A stretch of 11,750 bases of DNA from Planctomycetales bacterium (lineage in GTDB: Bacteria; Planctomycetota; Planctomycetia; Isosphaerales; Isosphaeraceae): assembly GCA_027435495.1 (NCBI GenBank), contig DAHZZC010000438.1, positions 1 to 11,750 of the forward strand, read 5' to 3'. This document shows positions 1 through 7,173 of this stretch, piece by piece. Position numbers and translations under genes: made by a program. Under the pieces are notes generated by a model, which worked only from the letters and a program-made list of their open reading frames with translations, did not search any database and had not been told where the DNA came from. The stretch's first letter is position 1, and each line of letters starts with the position of its first letter.

Positions 1-24
1 TGCGAGGATCAGCGAGAGTTTCAT
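1..24 (-). CDS. Start of an exported protein (partial, first 8 codons)
   Basis: On the minus strand an ATG at 24 opens a frame reading M-K-L-S-L-I-L-A before the window ends. A Lys followed by hydrophobic residues is how a Sec signal peptide begins. An AAGGG Shine-Dalgarno-like stretch lies about 9 bases upstream. The gene starts only 30 bp after the stop of the CRTAC1-family gene and in the same direction, so the two are probably co-transcribed. CRTAC1-type genes are often accompanied by other secreted or TPR proteins, but nothing here shows the product. Only the start is visible; the function is unknown. Confidence 0.5.
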
Positions 25-54
25 GATGTTCGACCCTTATATGGATAGGTCACG

Positions 55-2034
55 TCACTTCGACGCCTCGGGCTTCTTCTCGGGGAGGGCCCGGTGCGGC
101 TCGGGCTTGCCGTCCTTCGGCTCGATCACCTTGTAATCGCGGTCGACCTTCAGGTCGTCCAGCTTGCTGACGATCCCCGAGGGCCACTGGATCACCACAT
201 GCTTCACCTTCTCCGTCGGGCCGACGCCGACCAGCACCCTCGGGTCGTTCGTCGCTTCCATGCTGCAACCACCCTTGCGCTGGCGGTAGATCGTCCGCTC
301 GACGGGCGGCTTCGAAAGCTGGTCCTCGATCGTGATCGCGAGCTGCGCGCCGATCGCGTCGCGGTTGCTCCGCGTTCCCTGCAAGACGAACCGGACCCAG
401 TGATTGCCCGACTTCGTGTCGTTGCGGAGCAGGGCACCCGGGCCGTCCTTCTGGTTGATCAAGATGTCCATGTCGCCGTCGTTGTCGATATCCCCAAACG
501 CGGCGCCCCGGGAGACGTGCTTCTCATCGAAATAGGCGCCGGCGTCTCGGGTCGCCAGGCGGAACCGCTTGCCCCGCTCGTTGTGGAAGAGCAGGGGGAT
601 CTCCTCGTACTCGACCGGCTGGCCGATCAGCTTTCGATTGTTGTCAACGTGGCCGTTCGCAGTGAAGCAGTCGGGCCATCCGTCGTTGTCGAAGTCGACC
701 AGGCCCGTCCCCCAGCCGACCCACGGCATCGTGTCCGAGGCCAGGCCGAAGAACGCCGTGATGTCGAAAAACAATCCTTTACCCATGTTCTGATACAGCG
801 TGTTGTACTCGTTCGCGAAGTTCGTGACGAAGAGCTCGGGCCGGCCGTCGCCGTCGACGTCCTCGCAATCGACGCCCATCCCCGACTGCGCCTGCCCGTT
901 GGCATCGTAGGCGGCACCCGAGAGGTCGGTCGCGTCGTCAAACGTTCCGTCGCCACGGTTGATGAACAGAAAATTTGGATTCATGTCATTCGCGACGTAG
1001 ATATCGATCAGGCCGTCGTCATTGACGTCGGCCGTGACGACGCCAAAGCCGTGGCCGTCGTCGCGTGGCGAGGCGACACGCACACGGTTCACCTGGCCGG
1101 TCTTCGGGTCGGTCTCCTCGCGCTCGGCGGTGATGACCTTGTCATAGACGTTGGTGAACGTGCCGTCCTTGTTGTTGTGGTAGAAGAAGTGCTTCGTCGT
1201 CCGGATGGTCCTCGGCGACGAGTACAGCCAGACCTTCTTCTTCTCGTCGCCGACTCGGTGGTGATCCTCGGGGTAGTTCCAGATTCCGTAATTGCTGACG
1301 TAGATATCGAGGAATCCGTCGTTATCGTAATCGAGCATCGCGCCGCTGGACGACCAGCCGGGCGTGTCGATCCCGGCCTTCTTGCTGATGTCCTGGAAGA
1401 CGCCATGGCCGTTGTTGAGGTACAAAGCGTTCCGGCCGTAGTTGCCGAGGAAGACGTCGACATCGCCGTCGTTGTCGATGTCGCCGGCAATGATCCCGTG
1501 GCAGAAGCCCCGGAAGCCGAGGCCCGACTTCTCGGTCTCGTCGCGGAACTTGCCGCCGCCGAGGTTTTTATAGAACCGGTTCGGACCCTTCTCGGCGGTG
1601 CCGAGGGGCAGGAGGGTGGCCGTCGCAAAATAGATGTCGAGCAGGCCGTCGCCGTCGGCATCGAAGACCGCGACGCCCGACCCGTTGGCGGTCGGGAAGT
1701 ATTTCTCCTCGGTCATCCCGGAGAAGTGGACGAAGTCGATCCCGGCCTCCTTCGCGATCTCCTGGAAGCGGAACGGGCTCGACTCGGTCTGCTCGCTCAT
1801 CACCACCGGCGCGTACGACTGCATCCGGTCGCCCTCGATCTGCGTGCCGAGCTCCTTCTTTTCGGGTGCGATGTCGGACTTCGTTGAGGGGTTCGATTCG
1901 GTCTTCGCGATCGGCGGAGCCGGCGCACTGCCTCCAGTCGAGGTGGCTGGAGAACCGCATCCCGAAATCGCGACCAGGGCCAGCACAGCCCCCAGACCGA
2001 GCGATCCGCGGACCGACAGAAGACCTCGCTTCAT
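55..2034 (-). CDS. CRTAC1-family lipoprotein with FG-GAP/VCBS repeats and ASPIC/UnbV domain
   Basis: A 659-aa secreted protein predicted to be lipid-anchored outside the inner membrane. A Lys/Arg start (MKRG) and hydrophobic core lead to an I-S-G-C lipobox with the modified Cys at residue 26, then a low-complexity Ser/Pro/Thr/Lys linker. Seven calcium-binding D-x-D/N-x-D-G loops typical of FG-GAP/VCBS beta-propeller blades begin near residues 125, 185, 235, 336, 392, 447 and 515. A C-terminal ASPIC/UnbV domain (about 555-637) contains the VxIxWPSG motif. The family is abundant in planctomycetes. Its role is not settled; extracellular binding or adhesion is inferred from human CRTAC1 and integrin-like propellers. 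The start at 2034 is preferred because AGGGAG sits 8 bases upstream; an in-frame TTG six codons earlier would remove that spacing. The last 15 or so residues are a charged Pro/Lys/Glu tail. The family call is secure, the function is not. Confidence 0.93.
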   Translation of the reverse strand: MKRGLLSVRGSLGLGAVLALVAISGCGSPATSTGGSAPAPPIAKTESNPSTKSDIAPEKKELGTQIEGDRMQSYAPVVMSEQTESSPFRFQEIAKEAGIDFVHFSGMTEEKYFPTANGSGVAVFDADGDGLLDIYFATATLLPLGTAEKGPNRFYKNLGGGKFRDETEKSGLGFRGFCHGIIAGDIDNDGDVDVFLGNYGRNALYLNNGHGVFQDISKKAGIDTPGWSSSGAMLDYDNDGFLDIYVSNYGIWNYPEDHHRVGDEKKKVWLYSSPRTIRTTKHFFYHNNKDGTFTNVYDKVITAEREETDPKTGQVNRVRVASPRDDGHGFGVVTADVNDDGLIDIYVANDMNPNFLFINRGDGTFDDATDLSGAAYDANGQAQSGMGVDCEDVDGDGRPELFVTNFANEYNTLYQNMGKGLFFDITAFFGLASDTMPWVGWGTGLVDFDNDGWPDCFTANGHVDNNRKLIGQPVEYEEIPLLFHNERGKRFRLATRDAGAYFDEKHVSRGAAFGDIDNDGDMDILINQKDGPGALLRNDTKSGNHWVRFVLQGTRSNRDAIGAQLAITIEDQLSKPPVERTIYRQRKGGCSMEATNDPRVLVGVGPTEKVKHVVIQWPSGIVSKLDDLKVDRDYKVIEPKDGKPEPHRALPEKKPEASK

Positions 2035-2301
2035 GACCCATTCTCCCTGCAATTCAGGCGGCCAGACGACAAAGATGACGACGATTCCGAAGGAGTGGAC
2101 GACGCATCAGGTCCGCGGCCGGCGAATCCTCCTCGGATTTTCGAGACCAGAAATGGTGTTCGAACGCGCCGGAAAGGCGAGGCTCCCGCCAGACCTGTCT
2201 CCCCGGCCCGAACAGAGCCGCGCCCTCCCGAAGAACCAGGGAGCATCCTCGGTTACGTCTCGGAAAGGAGCCACCATTCCCCAATGCGCCAGAGTCTCCG
2301 G

Positions 2302-2331
2302 ATTGTAGCATGCCCCGATCAAACCTGTCGC
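2302..2331 (-). promoter_or_regulatory. Candidate sigma70-type promoter for the CRTAC1-family gene
   Basis: Read on the minus strand, GCGACA (2331-2326) is followed after 18 bases by TACAAT (2307-2302), with TG one base before the -10, giving an extended -10 (TGC-TACAAT). The -10 matches five of six consensus positions and the -35 four of six. It would give a leader of about 260 bases before the ATG at 2034. This is pattern matching only; such matches occur by chance, although less often in DNA this GC-rich. Confidence 0.3.
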
Positions 2332-2451
2332 GACCCCGCCGATCCCGCCCGTCCCGACGACCCTCCGCTGACACGGTTCGCCCGTTCCCCGCAGCCCACG
2401 CCACCGGCACCAATTGTGCGTACCACTGCGTCCGTCGCCCACCTTCATGAC

Positions 2452-2479
2452 TTGCGATTGTGGGGACTATGGGGAAAAT
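2452..2479 (+). promoter_or_regulatory. Weak candidate promoter for the large exported-protein gene
   Basis: TTGCGA (2452-2457), 16 bases, then GAAAAT (2474-2479); each element matches four of six sigma70 consensus positions. It lies in the locally AT-richer part of the divergent region, about 117 bases before the chosen start at 2596. Support is weak. Confidence 0.2.
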
Positions 2480-2595
2480 AAGACCGGGTCCAGAGGGGAA
2501 CGGGCTCCCTGCGTGAACAGGAGGTCGCAACCGCGACGATGGTAGGAGAGATCCACACCGGACTTCGAGCGACAGCCCGACGACGGAGAAGACGC

Positions 2596-4860
2596 ATGCA
2601 TGGTGCAAGGTGGCTGATGATGGCGGGGCTGGCGGGTTGCCTGGGGACGATCGCCCGAGAGGCGGCGGGGCAACAGGCGCCGGCGGCTCCCTCTTATATT
2701 GGGGTGGAGCGGCGGATCGAGTCGATCCGGCAGGCATGGAACCAAGCCGGCGCCCGGCCGGAGCCGAATGCCGACGGCTGGAACTCACTGTTCCAATCGC
2801 TGGAGCAGCAGTTGCAGGCGTACGGCCAGGCGACCGACGACGCGGGACGCCTGACCGCGCTGAACCGGCTTTACGAGGTCTCGGCGGCGCTGGCGACCGT
2901 CGCCTGGCCGCCCGCGTCCGAGCTTCGGGAAGAGCTTCGTCAGTGGCTCCGGCCGAGGGTCCGGCTGGCCTGGGCCCGGCGCCGGCTGGATGAGCGGCTC
3001 GAAGCGGTTCCCTCATCGGCGGATGAGGCCGCGAAAGCGAATCGATCGCGTTGGAAGGCGTTCGTCGACAACGATCTCGGCGGGGCCCTCCGCGAGTATG
3101 AAGGTGCGACCACGGTCCAGCAGCGGCAGGGGGCTCTGAAGCGGCTCCACTCCGTGCTCGCGTCGCTCGACCGCCAGAACCACGAGCAGCCCCAGCGCTG
3201 GGAACCTTCGTGGGAGCTGGAATCGGCGATGAACGATCTGTTCAACCGTCCGAACCTCGACATCGCCGCCGACGTCGCCACGGTCGCACCTGTCTTCGAG
3301 GCCAACCTGATCACGACCGGACCGGTGACGCGCAAGGGGTACACGTCGATGGTTACGGCGGGGCCGAAGACCGGCTTCGGCCTGATCCCGCTCGAGGGCG
3401 GAATTGGCTTCTACAATAGCCAGTCGATGGTGAGCGTCACGCCGATCCACGACTTCCAGCAGCAGATCGCGCAGGACCCACAGGGCCAGAAGGCCGCCGA
3501 GCTTTATTACTTCAGCGCGACGACCTATGACTGGTCGAACATGACCGTCACGGCGATCATTACACCCGAGGGGCTCTCGCTCTCGCCGAGTTCCACGCAC
3601 AACATCGACGCCTCGATCTGTGCCCAGCCTACGGACAGCAACGGCCTGAAGCGGGGGATCGCCGCCCTGATCGGGATGAACGAGGGGAAGATCGAGCAGA
3701 AGGTGTACGAGGGCGCCCTGCCGAAGTTCCAGCAGCAGATTCCGGAAGAAGCCGCCGAGGAGGCCAATGAACGAATCGGCGTCGAGCAGTCACAGCGGAA
3801 CGCCGAGCTGAAGTCGAAGTACCTGATTGGCGACGACACGGCGGCCGTCAAGGATTTCCTGATCAAGCAACTCTCGATGAAGTCGCGACCCGACGCGATC
3901 TTCGTTGGCGGCCGATTCGAGTGGCGGGGCGCCCCCAGCCAGGTCGGCGCCGACATGCCCCAACCGCCGAAGCTCAACGAGACCTACGAGCCCGGCGTCA
4001 CGGCCGACCTGCACCTCGGCTCGCTGCTCACCAGCGCCGCGGCCGGGATCTGGCAGCAGGAGAAGATGAAATCGATCCGCAACGTGATGATCCAGACGCA
4101 AATCGTCCCACCAGGCGGCTCGCCGAAGGACGCCGCGAAGATCACCCAGAACGTGAGCTACGCCGACTACATCAAGGCGGTCGACGCCGCGAAGAAGGCG
4201 AACGATCCACGCGTTCAGGCGCTGCTGGTGACCCGCCCGGCCGAGGCCCCTGAATTCAGCGTCGATGCTCGCGGTTACCTGGTCGCCCTGATCCGCGACT
4301 TCCAGATCGACGCCCCCGCGCCGGGTCGCGACCAGGGCGGGGCGATGCTGGGTGTCCCGGCGAAGGTCCTCCGGATCAAGGCCCCGCTGGTTGAGGTCGC
4401 GATCTCGTACCAGGTGGACGAGTCGACGCCGGGCTCGGTCCGGATCAAGGGGAACATCCAGGAGTTCAACCCCGGGACGACGGGCGAGGTCCTCGCGATC
4501 AACGACGACGAGGCCCAGGCCAAGCCGCTGACGCGGTTCCAGTCGGCGATCGTGATGACAGCGCTCGGGGGTCGGATTCGCCGTCAGGCGATCAATCTGA
4601 GCCTCGACCAGTTGAAGCTCCCCGGCTTCGCGATCCGGTCGGTCTCGCCGCTTGACCCGTCGGGGTGGGCGCGGATCAATTTGGTCCGGGATTCGAACGA
4701 GACGCCGGTCCGCCAGTCGGCGCCGGCAGAGGATGTCCGCCCCGGCCCGACCCACGGCCCGGCCGCGCCCGGATCGCCGACGCCCGAGCCGACTGGAGCC
4801 GCCGCCGCCACCCCGCCGGGCGCCGAGCCTCCGGCGACCCCCACGACGACGCAACCCTGA
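2596..4860 (+). CDS. Large exported protein of unknown function
   Basis: A 754-aa protein I do not recognise. It starts with a short basic segment and a hydrophobic stretch, then either a signal peptidase I site after A-A-G (near residue 25) or a lipobox-like L-A-G-C with Cys at residue 15. An alpha-helical, Gln/Arg/Glu-rich region (about 35-200) follows. The central part (about 230-345) looks beta-rich with Gly/Thr/Ser and aromatic residues. A mixed helical region contains a charged, probably coiled-coil segment (about 360-420). The last 45 residues are Pro/Ala/Thr-rich and probably disordered. No catalytic motif is evident. The start at 2596 has GGAGAA five bases upstream. An in-frame ATG at 2539 would add 19 residues including six consecutive Arg; its AGGAGG is 14 bases away, which is too far for an efficient site, but the longer form cannot be excluded. 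The gene stands alone on the plus strand. The frame is certainly coding: it is long, unbroken and of varied composition. Confidence 0.85.
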   Translation: MHGARWLMMAGLAGCLGTIAREAAGQQAPAAPSYIGVERRIESIRQAWNQAGARPEPNADGWNSLFQSLEQQLQAYGQATDDAGRLTALNRLYEVSAALATVAWPPASELREELRQWLRPRVRLAWARRRLDERLEAVPSSADEAAKANRSRWKAFVDNDLGGALREYEGATTVQQRQGALKRLHSVLASLDRQNHEQPQRWEPSWELESAMNDLFNRPNLDIAADVATVAPVFEANLITTGPVTRKGYTSMVTAGPKTGFGLIPLEGGIGFYNSQSMVSVTPIHDFQQQIAQDPQGQKAAELYYFSATTYDWSNMTVTAIITPEGLSLSPSSTHNIDASICAQPTDSNGLKRGIAALIGMNEGKIEQKVYEGALPKFQQQIPEEAAEEANERIGVEQSQRNAELKSKYLIGDDTAAVKDFLIKQLSMKSRPDAIFVGGRFEWRGAPSQVGADMPQPPKLNETYEPGVTADLHLGSLLTSAAAGIWQQEKMKSIRNVMIQTQIVPPGGSPKDAAKITQNVSYADYIKAVDAAKKANDPRVQALLVTRPAEAPEFSVDARGYLVALIRDFQIDAPAPGRDQGGAMLGVPAKVLRIKAPLVEVAISYQVDESTPGSVRIKGNIQEFNPGTTGEVLAINDDEAQAKPLTRFQSAIVMTALGGRIRRQAINLSLDQLKLPGFAIRSVSPLDPSGWARINLVRDSNETPVRQSAPAEDVRPGPTHGPAAPGSPTPEPTGAAAATPPGAEPPATPTTTQP

Positions 4861-5241
4861 AGACCGGCAAGTTCCTGGTGGACCGAACGCCGCACCCCGG
4901 CGTAAAGCCCACCGCCTTGCCCTCTCAGGGCCGTTTCCTTCGCCGACCGCCCGAGAATCGGGGACGGGCTCCAGAGCGCAGCGCTGGTGCCCGTCCCCGT
5001 TTCGTGGGCTGGTGCAATGCTGGTCGTGCTCGCGGTCGAGCGAAGAGAGACAGGCACCGGTCGCGGACGACCGGAGCCTGTCCCCGTGGACCCGTCCACG
5101 GTGAAAAGGAATCGGCCCTGGCCTGTCCCCCTCTTTCTCCTGTCCTGTTCTAGGCTTGAGATGATAGTCGTCCCGGACTGCGAGCGCCCGGGTGCCCCAA
5201 TCTCATGCGCCTCGCGAACCCGGCGGCAGGAGCGAGACATC
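4861..5241. other. 381-bp intergenic region dominated by inverted repeats
   Basis: This lies between the two plus-strand secreted-protein genes. Open frames through it, including an upstream extension of the 220-aa gene, have no domain support and cross the hairpins. Apart from the hairpin cluster at 4955-5130 and the ribosome binding site of the next gene I see nothing else in it. No clear promoter for the downstream gene could be picked. Confidence 0.6.
4955..5130. repeat. Cluster of four hairpins with a repeated REP-like motif
   Basis: Hairpin 1: CGGGGACGGGCTCC (4959-4972) pairs with GGTGCCCGTCCCCG (4986-4999) with one mismatch; its loop holds AGCGC-A-GCGCT, and GAA/TTC extends the base to 4955-5003. 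Hairpin 2: GCTCG/CGAGC (5028-5041). Hairpin 3: GACAGGCACCGGTCG (5049-5063) pairs with 5068-5082 with one A-A mismatch and a 4-base loop. Hairpin 4: CCGTGGAC/GTCCACGG (5084-5101), perfect. A core like GGGGAC(A/G)GGC(A/T)CC occurs in alternating orientation at 4960, 4986, 5049 and 5073, plus a part copy at 5120-5130. This layout is typical of REP elements mobilised by RAYT (Y1 transposase) proteins; no transposase gene is in the window, so it would be non-autonomous. It could also terminate or protect the 3' end of the upstream transcript, but no T-tract follows any stem. Confidence 0.7.
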
Positions 5242-5904
5242 ATGGATCATCGCAGGCGAAGGCATCACTTCATCCCGGGCGGCATCCAGCCGATGGAGGC
5301 CCGCCTCGTGCCCAGCTCGATTGGTCTGGCGCATGCGTCACCGGCGACCGCCGAGCTCGGGCATCCGACGGCCTCGATGATCCGGGACGTGGTCGCACCA
5401 ACCGTCCATCGATGGTCCTGGTTCGCCGGCACGTACTGGTACGTCCCGCCGCAGAACCTGACCGCCACCGTCTTCTACAGCCAGTCGAACACGATCCTGC
5501 CCGTGAGCGACCAGACCGTCTTCCAGATCACCGGCTATCGGAGCGGATACTTCTGGGGGAAGTCCGTCACCCAGATCGGGACCTCGTCCCCATCGGGGAC
5601 CTCGATGGTCGGCTCGGTCACGCCGGAGGGCCGAGTTCTGCTCACCTTCACGACGACGAGCCAGGGCGGGAGCCCGACCGTCACCGAGGGATTCGGCCAG
5701 ATGCGCCGGAAGTTCGGACAGTGGACGATGGAGAACCAGATGTTCACGGCGCCCGGATCGTCGGTGCAGCTCGGCCACTGGGCCTACATGGTGACGACGC
5801 GACCAGGCCGGCCGAGCTGGGATTCCCTGCCGGGGGTGGGTGTCTCGGTGCCCACCTTCCTCGGCGAGGTCAGCAGCTCGGCCCCTCGGCTCGTCCCGGC
5901 CTGA
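5242..5904 (+). CDS. Secreted protein with planctomycete-type N-terminal 'MEARLVPS' motif
   Basis: A 220-aa protein of unknown function. The N-terminus is strongly basic (MDHRRRRHH) and leads to I-Q-P-M-E-A-R-L-V-P-S-S at 15-26. This resembles the basic stretch plus 'LE.R.LLS/VPS' motif seen at the start of many large secreted planctomycete proteins and thought to act as an export or sorting signal; that role is inference. The remainder (about 58-185) is rich in Thr, Ser, Gly, Trp, Tyr and Val with alternating hydrophobicity, suggesting an all-beta fold. There is no catalytic motif and no Cys. The start at 5242 is chosen because AGGAG lies 9 bases upstream and because the motif then sits at the expected position. 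A longer in-frame extension to 4987 would run through the hairpin cluster and is unlikely. It converges with moeB, with only 10 bp between the stops. Confidence 0.8.
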   Translation: MDHRRRRHHFIPGGIQPMEARLVPSSIGLAHASPATAELGHPTASMIRDVVAPTVHRWSWFAGTYWYVPPQNLTATVFYSQSNTILPVSDQTVFQITGYRSGYFWGKSVTQIGTSSPSGTSMVGSVTPEGRVLLTFTTTSQGGSPTVTEGFGQMRRKFGQWTMENQMFTAPGSSVQLGHWAYMVTTRPGRPSWDSLPGVGVSVPTFLGEVSSSAPRLVPA

Positions 5905-5926
5905 TCGGGGCGGATCAGTAGGCCGG
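5896..5926. terminator. Hairpin spanning both convergent stop codons
   Basis: CCGGCC-TGATC (5896-5906) pairs with GATCA-(GTA bulge)-GGCCGG (5913-5926) around a 6-base loop, giving 11 paired positions. The TGA of the plus-strand gene (5902-5904) and the TGA of moeB (complement of 5915-5917) both lie in the stem. The position suggests a shared bidirectional terminator or 3' stabiliser. No T-tract follows on either strand, so intrinsic termination is unproven. Confidence 0.35.
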
Positions 5927-7105
5927 CATGCTTGGGTCGACGTCCTTGATCCAGGCGAGGATGCCGCCCTTGAGGTTTGTCAGATGGGTGAAGCCGGCCG
6001 ATCGGAGCAGTTCGATGGCCTTCGCCGAGCGGACTCCGCTCCGGCAATGCACGACCATCGGCTTCGAGCGGTCGAGCTCGTCGAGACGATTCGGCAACTC
6101 GGGGAGCGGGATCACGGTTGTCCCTGCGATCCGGCAGATGGCGATCTCCTCCGGGTTGCGGACATCAAGGATGAATGGCCGATCGCCCCGGTCGATCCTT
6201 GCCTTGAGTTCGATCGGCGTGATCTCGCCGTCGGCCGACGGGGCGGCTGGGGGCTCGGGCTCGGCCCCCCGGAGGCCGCAGAATTCCTGGTAGTCGATCA
6301 GCTCGCGGATCGTCGGGTTCGGGCCGCAGATCGGGCACTTCGGGTTCTTGCGGACCTTCATCTCCCGGAAGCTCATGTCGAGCGCATCGTAGAGCAGCAG
6401 CCGGCCGAGCAGCGGGTTGCCCTGACCGAGGATCAGCTTGACGGTCTCGGTCGCCTGCACGACGCCGATGAGCCCTGGCAGGATGCCCAGCACGCCTCCC
6501 TCGGCACAGTTCGGGACCAGGCCCGGCGGCGGCGGCTCGGGGTAGAGGCACCGGTAGCAGGGGCCGTGCGGCGGGTAGAAGACCGTCGCCTGGCCGTCGA
6601 ACCGGAAGATTGACCCGTAAACGTTCGGCTTCCCCAGAAGGACGCAGGCGTCATTCACCAGGTATCGCGTCGGGAAGTTGTCGGTGCCGTCGACGATCAC
6701 GTCGTACCCAGCGAACATCTCCAGCGCGTTCGAGCTGTCGACCGATGTCTCGTGCCGGACGACCTGTAGGTCGGGGTTGAGCGCCTTGAGCTTTTCCTCG
6801 GCACTGTCGATCTTGGGACGGCCGACGTCGCCGGTGAAGTGGATAATCTGGCGCTGGAGGTTTGAGACGTCGACGACGTCGAAGTCCACCAGGCCGATCG
6901 TACCGACGCCCGCCGCGGCCAGGTAGAGGGTCAGCGGCGAGCCCAGGCCACCGGTCCCGATGCAGAGGACCTTCGCGGCCTTCAGCCGCTTCTGGCCGTC
7001 CATCGCGACCTCGGGCATGATGAGGTGCCGTGCGTATCGCTGGATTTCCGCCGGGGTGAGAGTCGCCGAGTGAGCGCGGTCGCCGACTAGGTCAGGCAAA
7101 CTCAT
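5915..7105 (-). CDS. moeB: MoeB/MoeZ-type E1-like adenylyltransferase with C-terminal rhodanese domain
   Basis: A 396-aa cytoplasmic enzyme that adenylates the C-terminal glycine of a ubiquitin-like sulfur carrier (MoaD, ThiS or CysO type) so that it can be thiocarboxylated for molybdopterin, thiamine or cysteine synthesis. The E1-like domain (about 15-275) has the ATP loop G-T-G-G-L-G-S (50-56), the acidic VDFD and NLQRQ region (73-86), K98 and the DGTDNFPTRY motif (139-148). Zinc is expected at Cys183/186 and Cys257/260. Cys200 in CAEGGVLG matches the catalytic Cys of MOCS3/Uba4-type proteins. After a Pro/Ala linker (about 280-292) comes a rhodanese domain with active-site loop C354-R-S-G-V-R-S, as in mycobacterial MoeZ. 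Length is normal for the fused form. The ATG at 7105 has a weak GAGA-type site upstream. The sulfur carrier partner is not in the window, so which pathway it serves cannot be told. Confidence 0.93.
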   Translation of the reverse strand: MSLPDLVGDRAHSATLTPAEIQRYARHLIMPEVAMDGQKRLKAAKVLCIGTGGLGSPLTLYLAAAGVGTIGLVDFDVVDVSNLQRQIIHFTGDVGRPKIDSAEEKLKALNPDLQVVRHETSVDSSNALEMFAGYDVIVDGTDNFPTRYLVNDACVLLGKPNVYGSIFRFDGQATVFYPPHGPCYRCLYPEPPPPGLVPNCAEGGVLGILPGLIGVVQATETVKLILGQGNPLLGRLLLYDALDMSFREMKVRKNPKCPICGPNPTIRELIDYQEFCGLRGAEPEPPAAPSADGEITPIELKARIDRGDRPFILDVRNPEEIAICRIAGTTVIPLPELPNRLDELDRSKPMVVHCRSGVRSAKAIELLRSAGFTHLTNLKGGILAWIKDVDPSMPAY

Positions 7106-7173
7106 ATATCATCTCTTACAAAAAGGATGGGTCGTTGTGGATAGCGGTCGACCATTCTAACAGGAGAGTCGAG

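Larger units (their letters stand above)
2035..2595. other. 561-bp divergent intergenic region
   Basis: This lies between the CRTAC1-family gene (leftward) and the large exported-protein gene (rightward). Open frames cross it on both strands, but none has recognisable domains or a convincing ribosome binding site, and their composition (Pro/Arg/Ser-rich) is that of random high-GC sequence. A stretch around 2450-2480 is locally AT-richer. Two promoter candidates, one in each direction, are listed separately. I see no repeat, RNA gene or strong hairpin here. Confidence 0.6.

Noticed and set aside
94..1887. 597-codon plus-strand open frame opposite the CRTAC1-family gene
   Set aside because: Its protein is Val/Asp/Arg-rich with repeated 'VVVDV' runs, which is the antisense reading of the D-x-D-x-D-G loops. 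It has no domain of its own, and the minus-strand gene is certain.
2054..3016. 320-codon minus-strand open frame across the divergent region
   Set aside because: Arg/Pro/Ser-rich composition, overlap with the N-terminal part of the large exported-protein gene, and no motif or ribosome binding site.
3790..4854. 354-codon minus-strand open frame opposite the large exported-protein gene
   Set aside because: Arg/Asp/Leu-rich shadow of the real plus-strand gene; no recognisable family.
4955..5130. CRISPR-like or attachment-site reading of the repeat cluster
   Set aside because: The repeats are inverted, of differing length and without regular spacers, and there is no integrase, tRNA or cas gene.
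4987..5241. N-terminal extension of the 220-aa secreted protein
   Set aside because: It would be translated from the hairpin cluster and would bury the N-terminal motif in the middle of the protein; the ATG at 5242 has a good AGGAG.
2596..5904. Possible shared domain between the two plus-strand secreted proteins (both contain a T-P-E-G turn)
   Set aside because: The similarity is limited to a few residues and does not extend; not enough to claim homology.
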